9,166 nucleotides of DNA from Rhodobiaceae bacterium UBA7378 (GCA_002469805.1 DKNW01000060.1:17305-26470), one strand, 5' to 3'. Counted from the stretch's first letter, positions 1-7,059 are shown. The notes: a model not told the origin generated them from the letters alone. Translations and numbers: made by a program.

Positions 1-47
1 CGGTTTCACGTACCGGTTCCAATAGCCAGTTTAATCCGCAACCTGTG

Positions 48-2288
48 ATGCGTGGTGCCGCACTGAACAGGCCGCCAATACTTGGGCTAAGTAACACAAA
101 TACAAATATTTCAACAGTGCCGCGCCGGTACGGGTTGGTTGGTCTTCTCTTGAATGATACCAGACATTTTTTCCTGTTTTTACCCGTGGCTTTTGCGCTG
201 GGCATCGCAGCGTATTTCGCGTGGCCGACGGAGCCGTCAATTCTATCGGGGCCATCTGTGCGGTATCTGGCTTTGTTGCCTATTGTTCTGCTTGCCGGTG
301 GTTTCATTTCAGCACAAACACGCGCAGGGCAAGGTGCCCGGGCGGGGTCGGTTTTCTGCGCGTGCATGATTGCCGGTGCAATTTGGGCAAAGGGGCACAC
401 AAGTCATGCAGCCAATGTGTGGGAAACGCCTGCCGTTCCCGTGGGGGGCATCGAAACGCGAATTTCGGGGCAGGTTGACATGTCCGAACAGCGCTGGCGC
501 GGTGGCGAGGTTAACATGAGCGTCTATGCCGCCGACCTGCTGGAAAAACCGCACCGGCCTTTTCGCGCGCGGTTGTTCTCAAGCAAGGATATCGCGCAAC
601 TGGCCGCGCCTGGATGCCATGTTGAACTGGATGTGCGGTTGCAGGGGCTTGGCACGCCCCTGACGGATGGTGGCTATGACCCCAGATTCCCGGCCTATTT
701 TGAAGGTTTGCGGGCGCGTGGGTTTATTAGAGATATTGTCTCCTTGTCATGCGAAACGGGTACTTGGCGTCACCGGTTGGCTCGTTTGCGGCAGAATATG
801 GCAGGTGAGATCCGCACTCATTTGCCGCCCCGGACGGGCGGGGTTGCAACAGCGCTCATCACGGGGTTGCGCGGTGGCATATCGCCCGCCATTCGCGACA
901 CATTTCGCGATAGTGGGCTGGCGCATGTTCTGGCGATATCTGGTCTGCATATGGCGCTTTTCGCCGGCACGGTGTTTGCCCTGTTCCGGTTTCTCTGCGC
1001 GCTGTTCCCGGGGTTCGCACAGCGTTATGACATCCGCCGGTTGAGTGCGTGTCTTGCGCTGGCGGCGGCGATTGCCTATCTCGCAATATCGGGTGCCAGC
1101 TATGCGACCCAGCGCGCGTTTATCATGATCGCGCTGATGTTCATCGCCATCGCTCTGGGTCGTCAGGCACTCACCATGCGAAATGTGAGCTGGGCGGCAT
1201 TGTTGGTGTTGCTGATAAATCCTCATGCTGTGATGCAGGTGGGTTTTCAAATGTCGTTTGCGGCTGTGATTGTTCTCATCGGCTTTTTCGAAGCATGGCG
1301 GCGGCGGCAGGCTCAGGAAACTGATGTGTCTCGCCCTAATGTGTTTAGCTCCCATTTGGTTGGTTGGAGGGTGGTGATACGCAGTCTCGCGCGGGCGCGG
1401 GTTTATGTTTTTGGTCTCATTCTAACCAGCTTGTTGGCGGGCGGTGCGACTGGTGTGCTGGCACTTATTCATTTCAATCAGATGGCAAAGTTCGGGCTTG
1501 CTGGAAATCTTATCGCCATGCCGGTTTTCGGCATGATGGTCATGCCCGCCGCGTTTGTGTCGGTCGTCTTGATGCCGTTCGGCTTGGCGGCGGGGCCGCT
1601 CTGGGTCATGGGTGTTGGGATCGATTGGATTATCATGGGCGCACAATGGCTGGTTTCATTCGCGACTCCGGTCTACCGGATCGGGCCAACACCAGCCTTT
1701 GTTTTGCCGGCGTTTTTGTTGGGGCTCATCTGGTTGTGCCTGATAAGAGGGCTGGTTCGTTGGGCGGGGCTTGCGGCTGTTTTGGTTGCATGCCTTTCGC
1801 TTGGTCGCCAGCCTGCGCCGGATATTCATATTCTCGGACGCGGTTACCAAATGGCGTGGCGCACACCTGCCGGCGATATGGCGGTATTGCATCCCAAGCG
1901 TGCCACCTATGAAACCGAGATTTGGCGTCGACGGCTCGGGTCACCGGCGCAAGTGAGCGATGAGGCCTACGCATCCTGCCGATTTCCCGTATGCAGTTTT
2001 GAGGTATCCAGCGGCGCAAAAATGGTCTTTGTGCACGATCCACGCCTGTTGAGTGCGGCTTGTCGGCAAGCGGATATCATTATTGCCCCCTATCTAACAG
2101 CGCGCTATGCGTGCGCGGCGCATCTGGTCGACCGCCGTGACCTGACACCGTTTGCGACAAGTGTCGTTTATATTTCCAAAATTGACGGGGAGATTGATCG
2201 TGATTATGCAGCCCGTACGCAGTCAACCGCAACACATGAAGCGCGGCCTTGGCATCGACTTAATGGCACATCAAAAGCGCTAGAGTAA
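48..2288 (+). CDS. comEC: ComEC/Rec2 family competence protein (DNA uptake channel), alphaproteobacterial short form
   Basis: This is a polytopic inner-membrane protein of 746 residues. ComEC homologues carry single-stranded DNA across the inner membrane during natural transformation. Counting from the GTG at 45 as residue 1, hydrophobic segments lie near residues 42-60, 72-90 and 100-115. A soluble DUF4131-like region follows (about 130-240). The Competence domain then starts with GGVATALITGLRGGIS at 265 and the family signature LAISGLHM at 296-303, and many more membrane helices run to about residue 590. The tail (593-747) has no HxHxDH zinc-binding motif, so the metallo-beta-lactamase-like nuclease domain of Bacillus-type ComEC is absent or degenerate. 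That is usual in this class. The start is uncertain: GTG 45 and ATG 48 are adjacent, neither has a clear ribosome binding site, and the frame stays open to the window edge. The gene converges on lexA. Family assignment is firm; an actual role in transformation is inferred. Confidence 0.93.
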   Translation: MRGAALNRPPILGLSNTNTNISTVPRRYGLVGLLLNDTRHFFLFLPVAFALGIAAYFAWPTEPSILSGPSVRYLALLPIVLLAGGFISAQTRAGQGARAGSVFCACMIAGAIWAKGHTSHAANVWETPAVPVGGIETRISGQVDMSEQRWRGGEVNMSVYAADLLEKPHRPFRARLFSSKDIAQLAAPGCHVELDVRLQGLGTPLTDGGYDPRFPAYFEGLRARGFIRDIVSLSCETGTWRHRLARLRQNMAGEIRTHLPPRTGGVATALITGLRGGISPAIRDTFRDSGLAHVLAISGLHMALFAGTVFALFRFLCALFPGFAQRYDIRRLSACLALAAAIAYLAISGASYATQRAFIMIALMFIAIALGRQALTMRNVSWAALLVLLINPHAVMQVGFQMSFAAVIVLIGFFEAWRRRQAQETDVSRPNVFSSHLVGWRVVIRSLARARVYVFGLILTSLLAGGATGVLALIHFNQMAKFGLAGNLIAMPVFGMMVMPAAFVSVVLMPFGLAAGPLWVMGVGIDWIIMGAQWLVSFATPVYRIGPTPAFVLPAFLLGLIWLCLIRGLVRWAGLAAVLVACLSLGRQPAPDIHILGRGYQMAWRTPAGDMAVLHPKRATYETEIWRRRLGSPAQVSDEAYASCRFPVCSFEVSSGAKMVFVHDPRLLSAACRQADIIIAPYLTARYACAAHLVDRRDLTPFATSVVYISKIDGEIDRDYAARTQSTATHEARPWHRLNGTSKALE

Positions 2289-2309
2289 TGAGTTATAAAA
2301 TAATGAGTT
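2286..2309. repeat. Short direct repeat at the comEC stop codon
   Basis: The nonamer TAATGAGTT occurs at 2286-2294, where its TAA is the comEC stop codon, and again at 2301-2309, a period of 15 bp. The copies lie in the 33-bp gap (2289-2321) between the convergent comEC and lexA genes. I see no GC-rich hairpin with a T-run in that gap, so neither gene has a visible intrinsic terminator. The repeat is real but short, and may simply be a local duplication without function. Confidence 0.5.
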
Positions 2310-2321
2310 GGTGTAGGTGGA

Positions 2322-2984
2322 TTAGTATTTACGGATAAGTCCGACAAGGCGACCTTGAACGCGGATTTGGTCAGACCTGAAAATGCGTGTCTCATAGCTG
2401 GGATTTGCAGCTTCCAGCGCGATCATTTCGCCCTTGCGTCGCAGACGCTTGAGCGTCGCCTCATGCCCTTCGACAAGTGCAACGATAATCTCGCCATTCT
2501 CAGCTGTGCTGCCGCTTTGAATAATTGCAGTGTCGCCATCGAAAATACCGGCATCGATCATCGAGTCGCCATGCACTTCGAGTGCATAATGTTCGCCCGA
2601 GCGCATCATCTCCATAGGGATTGAGATTTGGTTCACTTCCTCTTGCAGCGCTTCGATCGGTGTACCTGCCGCGATGCGGCCCATAACCGGCACGCTTACG
2701 CTGCGGTCATCATTGGCGGCAGGCGGCGGCGTGGTAGCGCGGGAAGGAGCTGCGAGGCTCGCGGACATGCTGTCTGGTAGCTTGATGACATCAAGTGCGC
2801 GTGCGCGATGAGCAAGCCGTTTGATAAAGCCGCGCTCTTCCAGCGCTGTTATCAGCCGGTGAATACCCGATTTTGATTTCAGATTTAATGCTTCTTTCAT
2901 TTCGTCGAAGCTAGGCGATACGCCGGTTTCTTTCAGCCGTTCATTGATGAACAGCAATAGTTCGAATTGTTTTTTCGTCAGCAT
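2322..2984 (-). CDS. lexA: LexA repressor (SOS regulator, self-cleaving S24 serine protease)
   Basis: The 220-residue length is normal for alphaproteobacterial LexA. Residues 1-65 form the winged-helix DNA-binding domain, beginning MLTKKQFELLLFINERL, with the recognition-helix stretch KSKSGIHRLITALEERGFI at 36-54. A Pro/Ala-rich linker (about 75-93) joins it to the S24 peptidase domain. The self-cleavage bond is Ala106-Gly107 within GRIAAGTPIEA. The nucleophile is Ser141 in HGDSM, and the general base is Lys179 in EATLKRL. All catalytic parts are therefore present. RecA-ssDNA filaments trigger cleavage in this family and so relieve repression of DNA-repair genes. The ATG at 2984 is supported by GAGG at 2990-2993, five bases upstream. 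The promoter carries LexA-like boxes, which suggests autoregulation. In many relatives moaC and moeA lie between trpC and lexA; here lexA follows trpC after 104 bp with its own promoter. Confidence 0.97.
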   Translation of the reverse strand: MLTKKQFELLLFINERLKETGVSPSFDEMKEALNLKSKSGIHRLITALEERGFIKRLAHRARALDVIKLPDSMSASLAAPSRATTPPPAANDDRSVSVPVMGRIAAGTPIEALQEEVNQISIPMEMMRSGEHYALEVHGDSMIDAGIFDGDTAIIQSGSTAENGEIIVALVEGHEATLKRLRRKGEMIALEAANPSYETRIFRSDQIRVQGRLVGLIRKY

Positions 2985-3005
2985 GAAAACCTCAGCGTAA
3001 AAAAA

Positions 3006-3020
3006 GAACGAATCACTAAC
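3006..3020. promoter_or_regulatory. Candidate LexA box 1 (GAAC-N7-TAAC)
   Basis: On the + strand the site reads GAACGAATCACTAAC; on the lexA strand it reads GTTA-N7-GTTC. It is one base from the alphaproteobacterial SOS consensus GTTC-N7-GTTC (equivalently GAAC-N7-GAAC). It lies just downstream of the predicted -10 element of lexA, around the expected transcription start, where a bound repressor would block initiation. It contains a GAATC (GANTC) site. The box is inferred from consensus and position only. Confidence 0.5.
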
Positions 3021-3026
3021 ATGTAT

Positions 3027-3041
3027 GTTCTACTTTTATTC
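3027..3041. promoter_or_regulatory. Candidate LexA box 2 (GTTC-N7-ATTC) overlapping the lexA -10
   Basis: On the + strand the site is GTTCTACTTTTATTC, one base from the class consensus GTTC-N7-GTTC. It covers the predicted lexA -10 hexamer and part of the spacer. Its centre is 21 bp from that of box 1, about two helical turns, so two dimers could sit on one face of the DNA. Autorepression of lexA through such boxes is established in alphaproteobacteria; its operation here is inferred. Confidence 0.6.
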
Positions 3042-3055
3042 GCTTTGGCAGGCAA
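3027..3055 (-). promoter_or_regulatory. Predicted sigma70-type promoter of lexA
   Basis: On the - strand a -35 element TTGCCT (3050-3055, four of six consensus bases) and a -10 element TAGAAC (3027-3032, four of six) are separated by exactly 17 bp. Transcription should start near 3020, giving a leader of about 35 bases before the lexA ATG. The overlap with a LexA-like box supports the assignment. A read-through transcript from trpC also remains possible, because no terminator is visible between the genes. Confidence 0.6.
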
Positions 3056-3088
3056 GCCGCAAATCTCTAAAAACCTTCTTTGATTCGT

Positions 3089-3892
3089 TTAGATGGCGAG
3101 AAGCGCGCGTGTTGCCGCTGTAACATCATTTTGACGCATCAGGCTTTCGCCGACAAGGAAGCCGCCAACGCCGTCTGCCATCAGGCTGGCAATGTCGGTT
3201 GCTGTGTTAATACCGCTCTCGCTGATAAGAAGCGCGTCCTCCGGCACGTCGGCGATAAGCGCGCGAGTCGTCTCAAGGCTGGTTTCGAATGTACGCAGAT
3301 TACGATTATTTACGCCAACCAGACGCGGTGATAGCGCCGCTACGCGCGCCAGTTCTGCACCGTCATGCACCTCATACAAAACATCCATGTTCCACTCGGT
3401 GGCAGCTCCTGCAAGGTCTGCGGCTTGCGCATCGCTCACCGCGGCCATGATGATCAAAATAGCATCGGCACCCCAAGCGCGTGCCTCAAGCACCTGATAT
3501 GTGTCGAACATAAAATCTTTGCGCAGTGCAGGCAGTGCCGTTGCGTCACGCGCCGCGCTCAGAAAATCTGGTGCGCCTTGGAATGATGGTGTGTCTGTCA
3601 GTACGGAGAGGCACGCTGCGCCGCCGTCTTCATAGGCGCGTGCCAGCATGGGTGGGTGGAAATCAGCGCGGATGAGCCCTTTTGATGGGCTTGCCTTTTT
3701 AATCTCGGCAATCAACGCAGGCTGGTTTTGCGCCGCGCGCGTTGTAAGCGCATCTGCAAAGCCACGAACCGGGCCTGCATTATCGGCACGCGCACGCAGG
3801 TCTGTGGCTGATACAGCTTGCTTGGCCGCGGCAATTTCATCCAGCTTATAGGCAGTAATCCTAGCAAGGATATCGTCGGTTGCCGCGCTCAT
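3089..3892 (-). CDS. trpC: Indole-3-glycerol-phosphate synthase
   Basis: This cytoplasmic TIM-barrel enzyme converts 1-(2-carboxyphenylamino)-1-deoxyribulose 5-phosphate to indole-3-glycerol phosphate, with loss of CO2 and water. It is a stand-alone 267-residue protein, not fused to TrpF. The family residues are visible: Glu63 and Lys65 in EIKKASPSKG (63-72), Lys125 in LRKDFMFD, Glu174 in YEVHD, Asn195 in GVNNRNL and Glu225 in SESGI. The phosphate-binding stretch FLVGESLM lies near the C-terminus. The ATG directly abuts the TAA of trpD (TAAATG, no spacer), so translation is probably coupled. It is the last gene of the operon. No intrinsic terminator is seen downstream before the lexA promoter. 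Confidence 0.97.
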   Translation of the reverse strand: MSAATDDILARITAYKLDEIAAAKQAVSATDLRARADNAGPVRGFADALTTRAAQNQPALIAEIKKASPSKGLIRADFHPPMLARAYEDGGAACLSVLTDTPSFQGAPDFLSAARDATALPALRKDFMFDTYQVLEARAWGADAILIIMAAVSDAQAADLAGAATEWNMDVLYEVHDGAELARVAALSPRLVGVNNRNLRTFETSLETTRALIADVPEDALLISESGINTATDIASLMADGVGGFLVGESLMRQNDVTAATRALLAI

Positions 3893-4930
3893 TTAATCGG
3901 TGTTTCGGTTGGAAACGTCGACGAGGTTCGACAGTGCCTTGCGCGCACCGCCATCATCGATAGCCATAGCCGCTACTTCAACACCTTCGCGCAAATCTTT
4001 GACTTTATTGCATATATATAAAGATGCAGCGGCGTTAAATAGAACAATGTCGCGATAGGCGCCGTGCTCGCCGTCTAGAAGAGCTTGAATGGCGGTGGCG
4101 TTTTCTTCCGGCGTGCCGCCAACCAAGTCAGATGGGTTGCACCGTTCTAGGCCCGCATCCTCTGGGTTAATTTCAAACACTTCAATCTCATCTTTGCGCA
4201 GTTCGGCAACTTTGCTGGGGCCGGTGGTTGTTAACTCGTCCATACCATCGCGCCCATGCACCACCCATGCGCGCTCTGATCCGAGCTGCCGTAATACTTG
4301 TGCGATAGGCTCCACCCAGCGGTCGGAAAACACACCGAGCAATTGCCGGTTTGTGCCCGCTGGATTAGATAGCGGGCCGAGAAGATTGAAGACAGTTCTG
4401 AAGCCTAATTCCTGTCGCGGCGGCCCGACATGACGCATCGCGGCATGATGATTGGGCGCAAACATAAAACCGATACCAGCCTCGCGGATACAAGTCTCGA
4501 TCGTATCAGGGTCGGTGTTGAGCCGGACACCCAAATGCTCCAGCACTTGTGATGAACCTGAACGCGACGACGATGCACGGTTGCCATGCTTAGCAACATG
4601 AACACCGCAAGCGGCCACGACCAGTGCGGCAGCAGTTGAAATATTGAAAGTGCCGATGCCGTCACCGCCAGTGCCGCATGTGTCAAGTGCATGGTCGGGG
4701 GCTTTTACGGCCATCGCATGGCGGCGCATCACCTGCGCGCCAGCGGTAATTTCGTCAACGCTTTCCCCACGGACCCGCAGTGCCATCAAAAACGCGCCGA
4801 TCTGGGCCGGCGTCGCGGCGCCTGCAAGAATAATTTCAAACGCCTCGGTTGCCTCGACAGAGGACAGGTTTGCGCCTTCGGCGACCCTTGAAAGAAACGG
4901 TTTCAATGCATCCATATTACGATGTGTCAC
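3893..4930 (-). CDS. trpD: Anthranilate phosphoribosyltransferase
   Basis: The enzyme transfers the phosphoribosyl group of PRPP to anthranilate, the second step of tryptophan synthesis. The protein is 345 residues long from the GTG. Family motifs are intact: CGTGGDG (85-91, PRPP/pyrophosphate loop), FNIST (95-99), KHGNR (114-118), FAPNHH (157-162) and FNLLGPLSNPA (181-191), followed by DELTTTGP. The segment after KHGNR reads ASSSRSGSSQVLE, a mild departure from the commoner ALSSxSGxADVLE. The start is ambiguous. A GTG at 4930 shares its G with the trpG TAG stop (TAGTG). An ATG at 4915 would give 340 residues starting MDALKPFL, which matches relatives better. Neither has a strong ribosome binding site; GAG three bases before the GTG slightly favours the coupled GTG. 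It lies between trpG and trpC in one operon. Confidence 0.97.
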   Translation of the reverse strand: MTHRNMDALKPFLSRVAEGANLSSVEATEAFEIILAGAATPAQIGAFLMALRVRGESVDEITAGAQVMRRHAMAVKAPDHALDTCGTGGDGIGTFNISTAAALVVAACGVHVAKHGNRASSSRSGSSQVLEHLGVRLNTDPDTIETCIREAGIGFMFAPNHHAAMRHVGPPRQELGFRTVFNLLGPLSNPAGTNRQLLGVFSDRWVEPIAQVLRQLGSERAWVVHGRDGMDELTTTGPSKVAELRKDEIEVFEINPEDAGLERCNPSDLVGGTPEENATAIQALLDGEHGAYRDIVLFNAAASLYICNKVKDLREGVEVAAMAIDDGGARKALSNLVDVSNRNTD

Positions 4931-5544
4931 TAACTCAAATCTAATGTTGAACGGGGAGGTAACGTAACCTCCTTTATACCCGCAATTTTGAGGAAATTGG
5001 CAAGTATTTCGTGGCCTGATTGTGACGCGATACTTTCGGGATGAAATTGCACGCCGAAAACTGGGCGATCTTTATGGCGCAAACCCATAATGATGCCATC
5101 AGCGGTTTCTGCTGTAATCTCCAGGCAATCGGGCAGCGTGGCGCGCTCGATAATCAGTGAGTGATATCGCGTGATTTTGAGGTCGCTGTCGAGCCCGTTG
5201 AAAATATCTGTACCCTCGTGACTAATATCGCTGATTTTGCCATGCATGATTTCCGGGGCGCGGATCACGCGCGCGCCAAAGGCCTGACCAATACATTGGT
5301 GACCTAGGCAGACCCCGAATATTGGCAGGTCGTCCGGCGCGTTGCGAATGAGGTCAAGGCAAATGCCGGCGCGATCGGGGTCGCAAGGACCGGGTGATAT
5401 AATTACCGCCTCTTGCGCGCGGGCATAAATATCCGTCGGTGTCGTTTTATCGTTGCGGACAACCTCGCATGACGCGCCCAGATCGCCGAGGAATTGCAGC
5501 AGGTTAAATGTGAAGCTGTCGTAATTATCGATGAGTGTCAGCAT
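4930..5544 (-). CDS. trpG: Anthranilate synthase component II, glutamine amidotransferase subunit
   Basis: This class I glutamine amidotransferase supplies ammonia from glutamine to TrpE. The 204 residues begin with the typical LIDNYDSFTFNLLQFL. They carry ISPGPCDPDRAG (49-60), the nucleophile Cys79 in FGVCLGHQCIGQAFG (76-90), HGK at 101-103, RYHSL at 126-130, and the remaining triad residues His168 and Glu170 in GVQFHPESI (164-172). All catalytic residues are present. It is a free subunit and not fused to TrpE or TrpD. Because TrpG and PabA can be shared in some bacteria, it might also serve p-aminobenzoate synthesis, though its place next to trpE makes tryptophan the main role. Its ATG directly abuts the trpE TAA (TAAATG). 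A short tail of about 14 residues (KEVTLPPRSTLDLS) follows the conserved domain. Confidence 0.97.
   Translation of the reverse strand: MLTLIDNYDSFTFNLLQFLGDLGASCEVVRNDKTTPTDIYARAQEAVIISPGPCDPDRAGICLDLIRNAPDDLPIFGVCLGHQCIGQAFGARVIRAPEIMHGKISDISHEGTDIFNGLDSDLKITRYHSLIIERATLPDCLEITAETADGIIMGLRHKDRPVFGVQFHPESIASQSGHEILANFLKIAGIKEVTLPPRSTLDLS
4955..4972 (-). other. Inverted repeat enclosing a Shine-Dalgarno-like sequence within trpG
   Basis: In the trp mRNA the sequence AAAGGAGGT, a near-perfect match to the anti-Shine-Dalgarno region, occurs inside the last codons of trpG. GGAGGT can pair with ACCTCC across a six-base loop, giving a 6-bp stem. No start codon stands at the usual distance after it; the trpD GTG is about 25 bases beyond. 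It might cause ribosome pausing before the trpG/trpD junction, or be chance. No T-run follows, so it is not an intrinsic terminator. Confidence 0.35.
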
Positions 5545-7059
5545 TTACCCAAAATTCTTTCGTGTTTTGGCTTGTTCAATGGCAATTTCGGCGGCGCGAA
5601 ATAGGGCCGCGGCCTTGTTCACGGTTTCTTCATATTCATACTGCGGTGTGCTGTCGTAAACGACACCGCCTCCAGCCTGAACATAAAGCGTGTCGTCTTT
5701 GATAACTGCGGTGCGCAAAGCAATACATGTATCCATGTCGCCGCCCGCAGAGAAATAGCCTACACAGCCCGAATAAATACCGCGCCGTTCAGGTTCCAGT
5801 TCGTCGATGATTTCCATGGCTCTGATTTTCGGCGCCCCTGACACGGTGCCGGCAGGAAATCCTGCGATAAGGGCGTCGATAACATCGCATTCGGGCAGGA
5901 GCTTGCCCGTCACATCCGAGACAATATGTATAAGGTGCGAGGTTTTCTGCAAACCGAACGCGGTATTCACCTGCACTGAACCAATTTGCGCGACACGACC
6001 AACGTCGTTGCGGCCAAGGTCCAGCAGCATTAAATGTTCGGCGCGTTCCTTTTCGTCTTGCAGCAGGTCTGCGCTTATGGCTGCGTCATCTGCCGCGGAT
6101 GGTCCGCGCTTCCGGGTGCCAGCAATGGGGCGAATATTGACCTCGCGCGCCTGAACGCCAACCAACACTTCGGGGCTTGAGCCGATAATGCTGAAATCGT
6201 CAAATTGCAGAAAAAACAAATAGGGTGATGGGTTAACCCGGCGCAGCGTGCGGTACAAATCGAAAGGCGGTAGGGTGAACGGGGTTTTGAAACGCTGGCT
6301 GACGACCACCTGAAAAATATCGCCTGCCTCAATATAGGTTTTGGATTTCTCGACCATGTCAAAATAGGCCGCCTGCGGCATGTTTGATTGTGGGGCCTCA
6401 AAATCGGCAACTTGTGTCAGGGTCGCTTCGGGAAGGCCTGCAATCATTTTCTCGCGCGCCGCTTCGAGACGTGCGCGTGCCGCTTCATAGGCTGCGTCTG
6501 CTGACATATTGGCGCTCGGGCGCACAGGTGTTACCAGCTTCAGCATATCGGTCACGCCATCGAAAACAGCCATGAGCGTTGGCCGGATGAACAAACACTC
6601 AGGCACATGCAACACATCGGGATTATTGTCGGGCAGGTTCTCCATAAACCGCACCATGTCGTAGGAGAGGTAGCCGAAAATACCCGCGGCCATGGGGGGC
6701 AGGTCATCGGGTATATCAAGTTGTGATGATTCCAGAACTTGGCGCAAACCGTCCAGCGGTGCAACGTCAAGGCGTTCAAATGCGTCGGGCGCAACATCAA
6801 AATGGCTGTTTAGCTCGCATATGCCGTCTTTGAAGCGGTAGATCAAATCAGGCTCTAGCCCGATCATCGAATAGCGCCCTCGCACATCGCCATCCTGCAC
6901 AGACTCGAGCAGAAATGAATTGGGCGCCGAATTGGCGAGTTTTAGATAGGTCGCAACGGGTGTCTCAAGATCAGCCACCATCTGCGTCCACAGAAGCTGG
7001 GGCGTGCCAGCCTCGTAGAGTTGCTTGAACACGTTCTCATCTGGCTGGCAAATTATCAT
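5545..7059 (-). CDS. trpE: Anthranilate synthase component I
   Basis: The enzyme makes anthranilate from chorismate using ammonia from TrpG, the first committed step of tryptophan synthesis. The 504 residues show an N-terminal Anth_synt_I_N domain (about 25-170) with LLES at 50-53, the motif associated with tryptophan feedback binding, followed by RGRYSMIGLEPD. The chorismate-binding domain (about 225-490) carries RPIAGTRKRG near 310, DLGRNDVGRVA near 346, GFPAGTVSGAPKIRAMEII near 394-412, GGDMDTCIALRT near 440 and QAGGGVVYDS near 460. Length and motifs indicate a complete, stand-alone, feedback-sensitive TrpE. PabB and other chorismate enzymes are less likely because of the LLES motif and the trpGDC context. 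The ATG overlaps the upstream ppiD TGA stop (ATGA). No separate ribosome binding site is clear, so translation is probably coupled. There is no room for a trp leader peptide directly upstream. Confidence 0.97.
   Translation of the reverse strand: MIICQPDENVFKQLYEAGTPQLLWTQMVADLETPVATYLKLANSAPNSFLLESVQDGDVRGRYSMIGLEPDLIYRFKDGICELNSHFDVAPDAFERLDVAPLDGLRQVLESSQLDIPDDLPPMAAGIFGYLSYDMVRFMENLPDNNPDVLHVPECLFIRPTLMAVFDGVTDMLKLVTPVRPSANMSADAAYEAARARLEAAREKMIAGLPEATLTQVADFEAPQSNMPQAAYFDMVEKSKTYIEAGDIFQVVVSQRFKTPFTLPPFDLYRTLRRVNPSPYLFFLQFDDFSIIGSSPEVLVGVQAREVNIRPIAGTRKRGPSAADDAAISADLLQDEKERAEHLMLLDLGRNDVGRVAQIGSVQVNTAFGLQKTSHLIHIVSDVTGKLLPECDVIDALIAGFPAGTVSGAPKIRAMEIIDELEPERRGIYSGCVGYFSAGGDMDTCIALRTAVIKDDTLYVQAGGGVVYDSTPQYEYEETVNKAAALFRAAEIAIEQAKTRKNFG

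Noticed and set aside
1..9. A possible GTG start on the - strand at 9, preceded by GGAA, which could begin a divergent gene such as gltX.
   Set aside because: Only three codons are visible, so no identity can be supported; noted only because of expected synteny.
1..48. Frame 1 is open from the window edge to a TGA at 46-48, overlapping the comEC ATG as TGATG, which could be the end of an upstream gene.
   Set aside because: Only 15 codons with no recognisable content. In relatives the gene upstream of comEC is usually divergent (gltX), so a co-directional coupled gene is not supported.
747..1355. A 202-codon open frame antisense to comEC.
   Set aside because: Its translation is low-complexity and rich in His, Arg and Cys, with no recognisable motif, and it lies wholly over the conserved comEC channel region. 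It is a shadow frame.
1364..1912. A 182-codon + strand frame overlapping comEC in another frame.
   Set aside because: No domain, no ribosome binding site, and Cys/Arg/Gly-rich composition typical of an out-of-frame reading of membrane-protein codons.
2289..2321. Possible bidirectional terminator between the convergent comEC and lexA.
   Set aside because: The gap is AT-rich with a direct repeat but has no inverted repeat able to form a stable stem.
3056..3088. Possible terminator after trpC.
   Set aside because: A short T-run appears on the - strand (GGTTTTT near 3070-3075), but no GC-rich hairpin precedes it.
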